Virus record (IMG/VR): IMGVR_UViG_3300049734_000056
Coordinates: 1-31,228 of that record
From: a virus
DNA length: 31,228 nucleotides
Direction: 5' to 3' (one strand)
In this document: one piece after another, positions 8,371 to 15,808 of the stretch
How positions within the stretch are numbered: the stretch's first letter is position 1
How the letters are laid out: each line of letters opens with the position of its first letter
Made by a program: the position numbers and the translations under genes
The notes under the pieces: model-generated
The model's input: only the letters and a program-made list of their open reading frames with translations
Told to the model about the DNA's origin: nothing
Databases searched by the model: none

Positions 8371-9929
8371 TACCTCCTCCTCGGCCGTCCCGTACTGGTG
8401 CCGAACAGTCCGATGTAGTAGAACTGAGGCCACCCGTACTGCTGATCATTCTCCAACCGGATGAAGAACTGCTCTCCACTGATGTCCACCGGGATGATGT
8501 GACTGTCACTATCCTCGTGGGTGGACATGTCTGGGCTATCGGTTAGAGTAGTCCAAACCGTAGAGTGAATAGGACGGATCTTGATGGTCAGAGTGGTGTT
8601 GGCCGTCTTGTAACCTCTCAGACGCATTTCGATGAGGCGCTTGTCCACCAGCATGGTGATGTTGGGATCCTTGGGAAATGGGCCGAGCTCCACGAAGGAC
8701 TCCACGGTTTCACCATCATCGTCTGTGGTGACCTCGTGCTCGTAGACCTCGCCATCGTAGTCTCCACTCACCAGCACTGGGTAAGAGCCTAGGACCAGGG
8801 GGTCGTCGAAGGAGAATGGAGCCTGCTGGAATGAGACAGGCAGAGTGGCAAACGTCAGAGGACTCACACGGTAGAAGAAGCCGAATGCAGACACCTGCTG
8901 TGACCGCTTGAACAGCTTGACCTGCTCAGGGTCCAGGTGCAGTTCCCACACCCTGTTGTTGTCAGTCTGGCCAGCAGTGGGCACACCCAGCATGTACCGT
9001 CTGAGACGTTGGTCGAAGGTGCTAGTCACCGCGTTGGCCTGGTCAGCAGCAATAGCGGTGATCTCCAGCATCACGTTCGGTGCAACAGGAGTGCTCGAGT
9101 TGCCGCTAAAGAGTCGCAGTCCATCCTGGGCCAGATAGATAACTCCACTGGCCGAGACTTGGACAGAACCAGGGTAAATGGTTCCGGGCAGTTCCGGGTA
9201 GTAAGCCACTCTCCACGGTACCGCCTCATCTCCAGTCCAAGAGATCGTGTTGATACAGTGGCGTTTGAAGACCACAACCATATCGCCCCACAGGACGGCC
9301 ATGACGACAGTGCCTCCGCCGTCTGTAATATCCTGGGAACCTGCCCCGCTAGCCGCAGTCCAAACGTTGTAGGAACCCTCAACGGACCAATGAAAACGCA
9401 CATTTTGCCACACTCCTGCTTCTAGAGTCTTCAGGAGGATTGTGCGGTTCTTGAAGTGGAACACAAACCGGGCGTTGGTGACACTACCCGGCAGAGTAAG
9501 GCTGGTGTAGGTAGTCCCAGTGGTTTCCTTCGGCACATCAACCCCATCGGTCATGAGGAGAACGTCATTGGGGTTGACGGCTGCATAGCTGATGAAGTCA
9601 CGCTTGGTCCCGGTCAGTCCAGTGGCACGCTGTGTGAAGGTGATGAAGTCAGAGGTGGTGAACATCTTGTCCTCTGTGTGCACCACCATCAGGTTGCTGT
9701 CTGTCTTCCGGTGCCAGAAGAACATGCCTCGGACAGCCTCGTTGGCAGTGCCAGGGACACCTCGAGACATGCGACCTGGGATCTTACGGAGACCGTTGTC
9801 CACCTCATAGAACCAGTCTATATCAGTAGCAGCTCCCTTAGGAGTCACCTCAGCAGGCGCTACGGTGAAGAGGCCATCCACCAATGGGATGATGTCCTCC
9901 ACCCAGTCACCGTTCGCCATGATGGGCAT
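8370..9929 (-). CDS. Large beta-rich tail hub/nozzle-like protein
   Basis: This 519-residue protein starts at ATG 9929 (TAATG overlap with the preceding gene; an in-frame ATG lies at 9920). The sequence is a succession of short beta strands with repeated blade-like units: DFISYAAVNPNDVLLMTDG, VVMAVLWGDMVVVFKRH and VSASGVIYLAQDGLRLFSG. This is the pattern of the beta-propeller-like tail or nozzle proteins that close the tail of P22- and T7-type phages. The C-terminus is basic (GRPRRR). Size and position after the surface proteins and before the ejection proteins fit a tail tube or nozzle component. No single diagnostic motif exists, so the assignment is by architecture. It could instead be a peripheral tail accessory protein. 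Confidence 0.6.
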   Translation of the reverse strand: MPIMANGDWVEDIIPLVDGLFTVAPAEVTPKGAATDIDWFYEVDNGLRKIPGRMSRGVPGTANEAVRGMFFWHRKTDSNLMVVHTEDKMFTTSDFITFTQRATGLTGTKRDFISYAAVNPNDVLLMTDGVDVPKETTGTTYTSLTLPGSVTNARFVFHFKNRTILLKTLEAGVWQNVRFHWSVEGSYNVWTAASGAGSQDITDGGGTVVMAVLWGDMVVVFKRHCINTISWTGDEAVPWRVAYYPELPGTIYPGSVQVSASGVIYLAQDGLRLFSGNSSTPVAPNVMLEITAIAADQANAVTSTFDQRLRRYMLGVPTAGQTDNNRVWELHLDPEQVKLFKRSQQVSAFGFFYRVSPLTFATLPVSFQQAPFSFDDPLVLGSYPVLVSGDYDGEVYEHEVTTDDDGETVESFVELGPFPKDPNITMLVDKRLIEMRLRGYKTANTTLTIKIRPIHSTVWTTLTDSPDMSTHEDSDSHIIPVDISGEQFFIRLENDQQYGWPQFYYIGLFGTSTGRPRRR

Positions 9930-10399
9930 TACGGGATGACGACCTCCTGCTTGACCTTGATCACCGCCACGAGGTCAGCCCCAGCAATAGTCGAGCCGAC
10001 CTGGTCGATGTCGATAGTGAAGACATCGTCCTGGGCCATGGTAGTGATGTCTGGAGTCTTGTCGTCAGAGAGGTTGGTGCTGACAGCGATCTCAGGGCGG
10101 TTGGACTGGTTACTGAAGATGGTGGTACCGTTCTTGTTGAAGTCCACCTTGATGGACTGCCCAGTGGGAGCCGTCTTCACCCTGACTGCACAGCTCACCA
10201 CGGTGGGAGGCTTGCTGACATCAGTCTGCATGGGGAAAGCAAAGGATGAGTTGGTGCCTACCGAGAGAGTACCAGAGACTGGCATGATGATGGTCCAGAC
10301 GATGTAGGCACCGTTCAGCTGCTCCCACACGTTCCGCAGGTACGCGGGGAAGTTCGGGAGCTGCATGCTATCTGCTGGTGCTGTCTCATCGATTGCCAT
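9929..10399 (-). CDS. Virion surface protein of a widespread phage tail domain family
   Basis: This 156-residue protein starts at ATG 10399, with AAGGAGG 9 bases upstream and TGATG overlap. Residues about 45-156 carry a pattern I recognise from many phage tail and appendage proteins: GTLSVGTN near the start, AVRVKTAPTGQSIKVDFNKN, then NGTTIF, NRPEIA and DQVGSTIAGADL. The family is known as a beta-sandwich-like C-terminal domain of unknown function in virion proteins. It shares the short motif MQTDV-SKPP with the preceding gene (MQTDM-TTPP). It belongs to the block of co-transcribed tail-surface genes at 8-14 kb. Function beyond virion association is not known. Confidence 0.65.
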   Translation of the reverse strand: MAIDETAPADSMQLPNFPAYLRNVWEQLNGAYIVWTIIMPVSGTLSVGTNSSFAFPMQTDVSKPPTVVSCAVRVKTAPTGQSIKVDFNKNGTTIFSNQSNRPEIAVSTNLSDDKTPDITTMAQDDVFTIDIDQVGSTIAGADLVAVIKVKQEVVIP

Positions 10400-11001
10400 C
10401 AGACTACATCCTCCTTCACATCCCCTCGAACCGGGTCGATGCTCTTGTTCATCTCCGTCCCACCGAAGATCACGGCGAGCTTGTTGTTCCCGCTGATGAA
10501 GTTCCCCTGGCTCTCGATCAAGCCCACAGATAGGAGCCACCATCCAGTCCTGTCAGAGGGCGGGGCAGCGAGTAGGTAGCGAACCCACCTAGTGGCGTTG
10601 TCTTGGTCCTGGATGTAGATCTGATCCTTGGACCTCAGTCTGGCGTAGACCGCGTGAAGGTCGAAGGCGTTGTCACTGACCGTGTGGACGGTGATCTGGT
10701 TGACCTTTACCGGGTCCAGGTTGTTGAACCGGATTTGCCCAGCAGGTGGCGTAGTCATGTCAGTCTGCATGGAGCAGAGGTAGACCCACGGGCCACTGGT
10801 GGGTACCGAGCTGAGGGAGGGAACCCCAGGGTCTACCGGAGGTGCTGGGTCAGGGATCTTGGTGAACACACCGTCCTGGTAGGTGTACTTGTCCGCCTCG
10901 ATGTGATCCTCACAGTCCACCCAGTAGAGATCAGGGTGAACTGGGAACTCCTGCTGCTCCACCTGGGCTACACGGGTGCCTTGGATCAGTGCCTTCTTCA
11001 T
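10399..11001 (-). CDS. Tail/appendage virion protein
   Basis: The real start is ATG 11001 (200 residues, MKKALIQGTRV), with CAGGAG 8-9 bases upstream and an ATGA overlap with the tail fibre stop. Frames extending further upstream only read through the fibre gene. Residues about 50-70 are a Pro-rich linker (DPAPPVDPGVP). The C-terminal 130 residues contain GQIRFNNLDP, then IYIQDQDNATRWVRY and a Trp-Trp strand, a pattern shared by many phage structural proteins with a small beta domain. It lies between a Gly-rich fibre and the 156-residue surface protein. It is probably a tail appendage subunit. No enzymatic residues are apparent. Confidence 0.65.
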   Translation of the reverse strand: MKKALIQGTRVAQVEQQEFPVHPDLYWVDCEDHIEADKYTYQDGVFTKIPDPAPPVDPGVPSLSSVPTSGPWVYLCSMQTDMTTPPAGQIRFNNLDPVKVNQITVHTVSDNAFDLHAVYARLRSKDQIYIQDQDNATRWVRYLLAAPPSDRTGWWLLSVGLIESQGNFISGNNKLAVIFGGTEMNKSIDPVRGDVKEDVV

Positions 11002-12101
11002 GCGTAGTACTCCTGGAGTAGAACTACACCCGCTTGTCCTGCGTAGCCCGGGTTGGAGACGGTGTTGATCCCGTTCCGTTGAGCAGGTCCACCTCGCCCC
11101 TGATAGAGACCGAATGGCCCGGGAGTCTCGTTGAAGGTGTCGATGGAGCTCCCTACAAGCGTAGTGGGCCAGCATGAGAGCACGCTGACGCCCCATGCAT
11201 GAAGGCTCCCACCAACCGGAGTACCAGGGACCCCATTCTTAACCATGGGGCCGGCTCCGTACCCAGCAGAGATGTCTAGGTAGTAACCGGCTGGCCCACC
11301 AGAGCCTCCTGGGCAGGTGACGTGAGCTCCGAATGACGTGGTTCCGCCAGTTGCTCCAGCCGTAGGAGGAATACCAAGGGTTGTCTCACCTGCGCTACCT
11401 CCAGCACCAGCAGCTCCGATGGTGATCGTCTCCGTCGCCCCCAGGGAGGCCGCAGCTATCCAATGGATAGCCCCTGCACCAGGTCCTCCACCTCCACCGA
11501 ACGCATTCTGGGTGCCAAACGTATTGTAGATCCCGGCACCTCCACCTCCACCTCCCACCACCAGGATCTTAATGCCTAAGAATCCAGTGCTAGCGGCTGG
11601 CTTGGTCCAGGTGTGAGGACTACCAGCGGTCGTGTAGGCCCTGATGACCGGCATGATTGGGGTGTACCCCTCCATGACGTTCCCAGTGACCCGCTTCAGG
11701 AGCTGGTTCTCAGTCCAGACACCCAGCAACAACAGAGAAGCGTCAGCTGCTCGGAGGGCCCGGATCGTACCACCCTGAGTGGGACTCTCATGGGTGTGGT
11801 TTGGAAGGCCGGTCTCGAAGTCTCCGGTGAGGAAGTCGTCCACCTCGGCGAACTGAACCTGGTCGATGGTGTAGCTATTGAAGCCCTCTCCAGAGACTGT
11901 GATGTCGTAGTCTCCGTTGCCGGCTTTGAATGACGTTCTGCCAGAGGTGTCTGTGGTCAGGGGATTGGCGAGGGGTGTGGTCTCATCGTCAGCGTAGATG
12001 CTCGCCAACGTGGTAGTGCCAGCGTTGTAGACCGTGACCGTGGCGTTGGCACGAGCCTGACCTGTTGACGGGTTCAGGGCGACGAGATGTTTCTTCTGCA
12101 T
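10998..12101 (-). CDS. Tail fibre / adhesin with glycine-rich C-terminal domain
   Basis: This 367-residue protein starts at ATG 12101, directly after the preceding TAA, behind AGGGGG. The N-terminal 80 residues (NPSTGQARANATVTVYNAGTT) are a typical phage tail-protein attachment domain of beta type, followed by a linker. From residue about 180 on the protein is dominated by Gly tracts (ILVVGGGGGGAGIY, AFGGGGGPGAGAIHW, ITIGAAGAGGSAGE) alternating with short hydrophobic segments, the hallmark of glycine-rich adhesin tips. It ends in VVLLQEYYA. It is probably the main host-binding fibre of the virion. Its 3' end overlaps the next gene by 4 bases. Confidence 0.75.
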   Translation of the reverse strand: MQKKHLVALNPSTGQARANATVTVYNAGTTTLASIYADDETTPLANPLTTDTSGRTSFKAGNGDYDITVSGEGFNSYTIDQVQFAEVDDFLTGDFETGLPNHTHESPTQGGTIRALRAADASLLLLGVWTENQLLKRVTGNVMEGYTPIMPVIRAYTTAGSPHTWTKPAASTGFLGIKILVVGGGGGGAGIYNTFGTQNAFGGGGGPGAGAIHWIAAASLGATETITIGAAGAGGSAGETTLGIPPTAGATGGTTSFGAHVTCPGGSGGPAGYYLDISAGYGAGPMVKNGVPGTPVGGSLHAWGVSVLSCWPTTLVGSSIDTFNETPGPFGLYQGRGGPAQRNGINTVSNPGYAGQAGVVLLQEYYA

Positions 12102-12740
12102 TTATCCCCCTACCAACATGTCTTCCATGAGGACGACCTCACAGTTTGGACTCCATGGTTCTTCATCAGTGACCGCTCCCATCACCATCTCGACTGCAGG
12201 TTCGCAGAAGGTCTGAGTCTGTGGAGGCTCTCCTGGATCGAAGGCAGCTTCTGGAACACTGACCTGGATGACGGCAGAGCCATCCGCTTCCAGGCTGATG
12301 GGCGGATAACCGATGTCCGCAGTAGGAGCACTGACGTTGATGGTGTTGGTTGTAGCGATGAAGACTGGAGGAGCTGGCACCTCGAATAGTGCTACTGTGG
12401 GTGCAATGATCGTGATCTCGATCTCCCCGGCCAAGAGATCGTAGGGTGTGGGAATAGGGAGGAGGGCAACTGGAGCAGAAACGTTGACAGTGGCGGTCAG
12501 AGCAGGGATCTTGGTGTTCAGGACCGCTGTAGGGGCACTGACCTGAATAGTGTTGGTGTCGACGGCCACCTGCATGTTGAGCTGTGCGGTGGGAGCGGAC
12601 ACCTGGATCGTGTTGGTCGTCGCGGCAATGACCAGGAAGAGGTTTGCAGTTGGAGCGGAGACCTCGATGGTGTTGGTGCTGACAGAGAACGTTGTCCCTG
12701 GAATAGATACCAGTATGAACGGTTGCCAGATCCAGCTCAA
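12102..12740 (-). CDS. Tandem-repeat virion protein (20-residue TNTIxVSAPTA units)
   Basis: This frame of 212 residues begins with TTG at 12740, immediately after the TAG of the preceding gene. No ATG or GTG lies near the start and no good Shine-Dalgarno site is seen, so coupled reinitiation is likely and the exact start is uncertain. Residues 22-101 are four repeats with an exact 20-residue period (TNTIEVSAPTA, TNTIQVSAPTA, TNTIQVSAPTA, TATVNVSAPVA). Degenerate copies follow near 107, 131 and 155. Each unit would give a pair of beta strands, suggesting a fibrous or solenoid stalk. The C-terminus is acidic with two Cys. Context places it among tail-surface genes. Confidence 0.65.
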   Translation of the reverse strand: MSWIWQPFILVSIPGTTFSVSTNTIEVSAPTANLFLVIAATTNTIQVSAPTAQLNMQVAVDTNTIQVSAPTAVLNTKIPALTATVNVSAPVALLPIPTPYDLLAGEIEITIIAPTVALFEVPAPPVFIATTNTINVSAPTADIGYPPISLEADGSAVIQVSVPEAAFDPGEPPQTQTFCEPAVEMVMGAVTDEEPWSPNCEVVLMEDMLVGG

Positions 12741-13079
12741 CTAAGAGACCTGTCTGATCGACCATCTGATCGACCTATCCGTTCCCGCCAGACGCTTGGC
12801 TGAGAACTCCCACGCGTCCATCAGGATCATCGCGGGGATGAGGAAGTGACTGCTCTGAGCGCCAGTCAGAGTCCCTAGGAGGGTAGTGCGCTGAGTCCCT
12901 CCGTTGACCTTCTCGTAGACCTTCACCTCATACTGGTCACCAGACTGCATGGCTCCGAAGTCGATCCAACCCTGGACGAAGGCATCGTTGGTCTGATCCG
13001 TCTTGGTCGTGGAGTTGGAGACCAGGAAGTACTCAGTGGTGCTGATGGTTGCGTTGTTCGCAGACTCACTGATCGCCAT
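12741..13079 (-). CDS. Virion-associated beta protein, tail block
   Basis: This 112-residue protein starts at ATG 13079, which overlaps the preceding TGA as TGATG, with TTGGAG upstream. The upstream TTG at 13082 is in frame but less likely. The order TISTTEYFL, then GDQYEVKVYEKV, GAQSSHFLIP, W and LAGTDRSIRWSIRQVS matches a small family I know from phage structural clusters (unknown function), usually encoded with other tail-surface proteins. No Cys and no membrane segment. It is likely part of the tail or its decoration. Confidence 0.65.
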   Translation of the reverse strand: MAISESANNATISTTEYFLVSNSTTKTDQTNDAFVQGWIDFGAMQSGDQYEVKVYEKVNGGTQRTTLLGTLTGAQSSHFLIPAMILMDAWEFSAKRLAGTDRSIRWSIRQVS

Positions 13080-13945
13080 CAACCAACTCCAATGGCCACG
13101 GCCTCGTAGCCGCTGTCCGGTGCGTTCTCACAACGTCCACGGACCCATAGCTCGGTGCCAGAAGGGATACGGTGGTAACCCTCAAACCAGTTGAGCTGAC
13201 TGTCGGCAAGGTCTCCCATACCCTCAGTGGCGACCCCCATGTGGAACCGCCTGATGAGGACCCTCTGAGAACCGGAGGCTCCAGCACCCAGCTCGATGTA
13301 GGTAGTCTCTGCGGTGACGATGTTACTGTTCAGCTGGTAGGCGAGCTGGAACCACCACAGGTCTCTACTGGTCGTCCCCAGTGAGGTCCACGTGCCGTCA
13401 GCCGCGTTGCCGGGGGTGAATGACACTCCAGATGAATTGGTGATTGTGCCAATGGTCTCACTGATCTGGCCACAGGGCATCGTCCAAGGAGCACTGGGCT
13501 GACCGTAGAGCTTCATGGCGATCCTGACGGTGCCAGGGGTCCCACTGTCAGAGCCTTGGACTCTGGCTGCGATGGTGGCACCGGCAGGAACGCGCATGGG
13601 GAAGAAGAACTTGTGACCAGCGGGCACGATGGTGGTGGCAAAGATGCCTGAGTAGCCAGCCACGATGTTGCTGATGATCGCGGAGTAGGAAGAGCCTCCA
13701 GCCGGGTCGACCCCGACGTCGACGAGGTGGTTCCTCTGTCGAGTAGAGCCTGCTCCAGTGTGAACCCACAGCATGAAGCCGTAGCACTCCTGAGCCAGCG
13801 TAGCGCTGGAGAAGAGGTCTGTCCAAGCACCCTCCACGTTACTGGACCCCGGAGTGACCTGAGTACCGGGAGTCGTGGAGGGGTTGGTTCCCCAGTTGTC
13901 CAGGGTGAACTGGTACTCTGAGGAGTAGGTGTAGAATGGACTCAC
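13079..13945 (-). CDS. Virion structural protein, tail-surface block
   Basis: The start chosen is GTG at 13945, overlapping the preceding TGA as GTGA. It yields 288 residues beginning MSPFYTYSSEYQF. A longer ATG frame (13990) would overlap the neighbouring gene by 49 bases. The sequence is beta-rich: a VDVGVDPAGGSSY segment, then IIVPAGHKFFFPMRVPAGATIAAR, a type of repeat found in phage virion proteins with a jelly-roll-like appearance. The C-terminus has two Trp-rich strands and LWVRGRCENAPDSGYEAVAIGVG. No enzyme motif. Likely an abundant tail or capsid-surface protein. Confidence 0.65.
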   Translation of the reverse strand: MSPFYTYSSEYQFTLDNWGTNPSTTPGTQVTPGSSNVEGAWTDLFSSATLAQECYGFMLWVHTGAGSTRQRNHLVDVGVDPAGGSSYSAIISNIVAGYSGIFATTIVPAGHKFFFPMRVPAGATIAARVQGSDSGTPGTVRIAMKLYGQPSAPWTMPCGQISETIGTITNSSGVSFTPGNAADGTWTSLGTTSRDLWWFQLAYQLNSNIVTAETTYIELGAGASGSQRVLIRRFHMGVATEGMGDLADSQLNWFEGYHRIPSGTELWVRGRCENAPDSGYEAVAIGVG

Positions 13946-14391
13946 ACACCCACCATCTTGATGACACCACCGTTCGCCGGCAGGGCCCACTGGATGGTCG
14001 GGGCTCCACCGTTGGTGGGGGTGTCAGTGAAGTCGTAGAACGTGAGGTTGGGAGAGGTTGCGTCCGACCCTGCGTCCCGGTAGAGGACTGCCCCACCGAT
14101 GGTCTCCCCAGCTGCGATGGCGGGGAACACCACGTCGTCGGCGTCCAGGTAGGCCATGTCGTTGGCATCGTCTCTGGTGATGACCTTGTTGGCCAGAGTC
14201 TGACGAGCGTAGCCTGACGCTGTGATCTCGTGGCTAGCTGGGTCGTTGGCAGACCCGTCGTCCACCGTGAGATGGTCCTTGTCGAACGTGTAGGTCGACT
14301 TGACGAGGAGGACCTTGAGGGTCGAGCCGTCCAGGTCCGTGGTGGCCTTCCCCAGCTCCTCCAAGCCTTTGTTGTAGACGCCGTTTGCCAT
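13942..14391 (-). CDS. Virion protein of a common phage head-tail/tail family
   Basis: This 149-residue protein starts at ATG 14391 with CTGGAGG six bases upstream. It matches a widespread phage family in its order of motifs: MANGVYNKGLEELG at the start, LKVLLVKSTYTFDKDH, a SGYARQTL loop, DDANDMAYLDADDV, then ETIGGAVLYRDAG. Members are virion proteins encoded after head genes, with no proven biochemical role. The gene stop overlaps the next start by four bases. Placement after the adaptor suggests the head-tail junction or tail exterior. Confidence 0.75.
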   Translation of the reverse strand: MANGVYNKGLEELGKATTDLDGSTLKVLLVKSTYTFDKDHLTVDDGSANDPASHEITASGYARQTLANKVITRDDANDMAYLDADDVVFPAIAAGETIGGAVLYRDAGSDATSPNLTFYDFTDTPTNGGAPTIQWALPANGGVIKMVGV

Positions 14392-14511
14392 CTATACCTC
14401 CAGGACGTCGATGATGATGATCACAGCACAGTCGTCGATGAAGGGCTCCGCACCGTTCGTCACCTCGACGGGTGAGAACTCTTCGGGCGTCACGTCACAG
14501 ACCTCGGTCAA
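14392..14511 (-). CDS. Small acidic protein, unknown
   Basis: A 39-residue frame fills the gap between the adaptor and the 149-residue gene. It starts with TTG at 14511 overlapping the adaptor's TGA (TTGA) and stops with TAG one base before the next ATG. An in-frame GTG at 14493 would give 33 residues. The protein is acidic with a run of Ile (CAVIIIIDVLEV). The last codons double as the ribosome site of the next gene. It fills a gap in a tightly packed operon, which supports it as real, but the start is unsure and no family was recognised. Confidence 0.45.
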   Translation of the reverse strand: MTEVCDVTPEEFSPVEVTNGAEPFIDDCAVIIIIDVLEV

Positions 14512-15230
14512 GGATTCGTGAGGATGAAAGGATTCTGCCAGTAGTTGCCCTGGAGAATCCTGTCCATTGCCGCATGGGGATTGAACTTCCCCAGGGTGTA
14601 CTCCTCAACTTCTTGGGTGTTGTCCAGGGACCACATCTGCTCGATGCTGGTCTGGTAGATGGTGAGCCAGGGCTTGGCGTGCTCCGTGTCCTCTACTGTG
14701 AGGAAGCAGAACGCCGCCGCACCGTACGCCAGCACCATGTGGCGATCGCCCTCGATGTAGCTGAAAGTCTCGTCATCAGTCTCCACGCGTGGGAACCGGC
14801 GGTACGCAAGCACTCGGAGAGCCATGGTCTCGTCGAGTGGTCTGTCAAACCAGATCTCCCTGTTGATCTTGGTGAAGAACTCCGCCTTCCCCGAGGTCTC
14901 CAGCTCTGGGTCCGGAATCATCTCGAAGAAGCGTTGGGGGTTCTTGTACCCCATCTTGTAGGTGTTCGACACCTCGCCACTGTGGAGGATCAGGAGAGCG
15001 ATGTCCTGGTACGTGGCCGGCATCTGGAACTTCCACTTACCCTGACCGATGACGCCGGACTCCATGATGTACTTCCACGACCATGGATACCGGCCGACGA
15101 TGTCGGGGATCACCATGTCGTTGAAGACTGCGGTCAGGTACTCGTCCTGACTGAAGATGGCGTTGGAGGAGAGACGATCCCCCATGAACTTCCTGGTGAA
15201 CTGCTTGAGTTCGCCGAGCTCGATGGACAC
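14508..15230 (-). CDS. Head-tail connector / adaptor protein
   Basis: This 240-residue protein starts at GTG 15230 behind AGGAGGAGAGACG. It is largely helical with aromatic clusters: VGRYPWSWKYIMESGVIGQ, then KWKFQMPATYQDIALL, IWFDRPLDETMALRVLAYRRFP, and a Trp-rich C-terminus ending in ILQGNYWQNPFILTNP. The mix of short helices and a beta insertion, the length of about 200-250 residues, and the position after capsid genes and before tail genes fit the adaptor ring that docks on the portal in podoviruses. Function is inferred from architecture and position. Confidence 0.6.
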   Translation of the reverse strand: MSIELGELKQFTRKFMGDRLSSNAIFSQDEYLTAVFNDMVIPDIVGRYPWSWKYIMESGVIGQGKWKFQMPATYQDIALLILHSGEVSNTYKMGYKNPQRFFEMIPDPELETSGKAEFFTKINREIWFDRPLDETMALRVLAYRRFPRVETDDETFSYIEGDRHMVLAYGAAAFCFLTVEDTEHAKPWLTIYQTSIEQMWSLDNTQEVEEYTLGKFNPHAAMDRILQGNYWQNPFILTNP

Positions 15231-15248
15231 CGTCTCTCCTCCTGTCGC

Positions 15249-15359
15249 CTACTTGTAGGGCGGCTTCTGGCTCATGGGCAGCGGACTGCCCTTGATGGTG
15301 GCCTCTCCGGACTGCTTGGTCGGAGTCACCACACCCGGTTTGCGTCCAGTGGTTGCCAT
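15249..15359 (-). CDS. Small basic protein, unknown
   Basis: A 36-residue frame starts at ATG 15359 behind an excellent ribosome site (GGAGGTGGG). It begins one base after the stop of the homing endonuclease gene. The protein is Lys/Pro/Thr-rich (MATTGRKPGVVTPTKQSG) and basic, without predicted membrane segment or motif. Because the endonuclease gene separates it from the decoration-type protein, this small gene probably belonged originally to the head operon. No family was recognised. Longer upstream frames are only readthrough of the neighbour. Confidence 0.55.
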   Translation of the reverse strand: MATTGRKPGVVTPTKQSGEATIKGSPLPMSQKPPYK

Positions 15360-15360
15360 A

Positions 15361-15750
15361 CTATCCCACCTCCTTTCGAACCTGAAGCATCTTGTCCACC
15401 AGCTTGAGACGAGCTGGGCTGTCCTTGACGCTTCCCAAGGCAATGTACTCAGCCATTACCGCCAGCTGAGTAGCCTTCTCCATGACAAATGGCCTCACCT
15501 CCGCCAGGAACTTCTCGATGTCCTCCCGACGTGTGATTTGCCATTCGTGACACCTTCCAGAGCTACCGACACACTTGATCTTCCCTCCCCACACCTTTTG
15601 GAACATCAGAAGTGGTTGGACTCTGTTCTGACTCACGCTAATCCGAGGATTAACGTTCTGCCAGGTGACGTGATCGGTTGCGCGGAGAGAGACATGACCC
15701 TCTCCATCGAAGAACCCTGCCGCCCAAGCCACAAACTGTTCTCTTGTCAT
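15361..15750 (-). CDS. Free-standing LAGLIDADG homing endonuclease
   Basis: The start is ATG 15750 (129 residues), nine bases after CTGGAGG; a GTG two codons upstream is too close to that site. Residues about 8-17 read WAAGFFDGEGH, the LAGLIDADG-type dimer-interface helix with its acidic catalytic residue. The remainder is a short beta-alpha domain with two Cys (CVGSSGRCHEW). With one motif it would act as a homodimer that cuts a specific DNA site, spreading its own gene. It interrupts the head module, with a hairpin just upstream (15774-15795). No intron or intein boundary is visible, so it is a free-standing mobile gene. Confidence 0.85.
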   Translation of the reverse strand: MTREQFVAWAAGFFDGEGHVSLRATDHVTWQNVNPRISVSQNRVQPLLMFQKVWGGKIKCVGSSGRCHEWQITRREDIEKFLAEVRPFVMEKATQLAVMAEYIALGSVKDSPARLKLVDKMLQVRKEVG

Positions 15751-15773
15751 GAACACTTTCCTCCAGTGTAAGG

Positions 15774-15795
15774 GGCCGTCATTACCCGGACGGCC
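15774..15795 (-). terminator. Stem-loop between decoration-type gene and homing endonuclease gene
   Basis: On the minus strand the stem is GGCCGTC / GACGGCC (7 bp) with an 8-base loop, in the 58-base gap after the 239-residue gene. No U-run follows, so termination is weak or it may protect the 3' end of the abundant upstream message. Confidence 0.45.
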
Positions 15796-15808
15796 ACGGG
15801 ACTCGCAG

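Noticed and set aside
14472-15407. 311-residue plus-strand open frame
   Set aside because: Antisense to the adaptor, which has a good start and a sensible sequence; the plus frame has no recognisable protein features.
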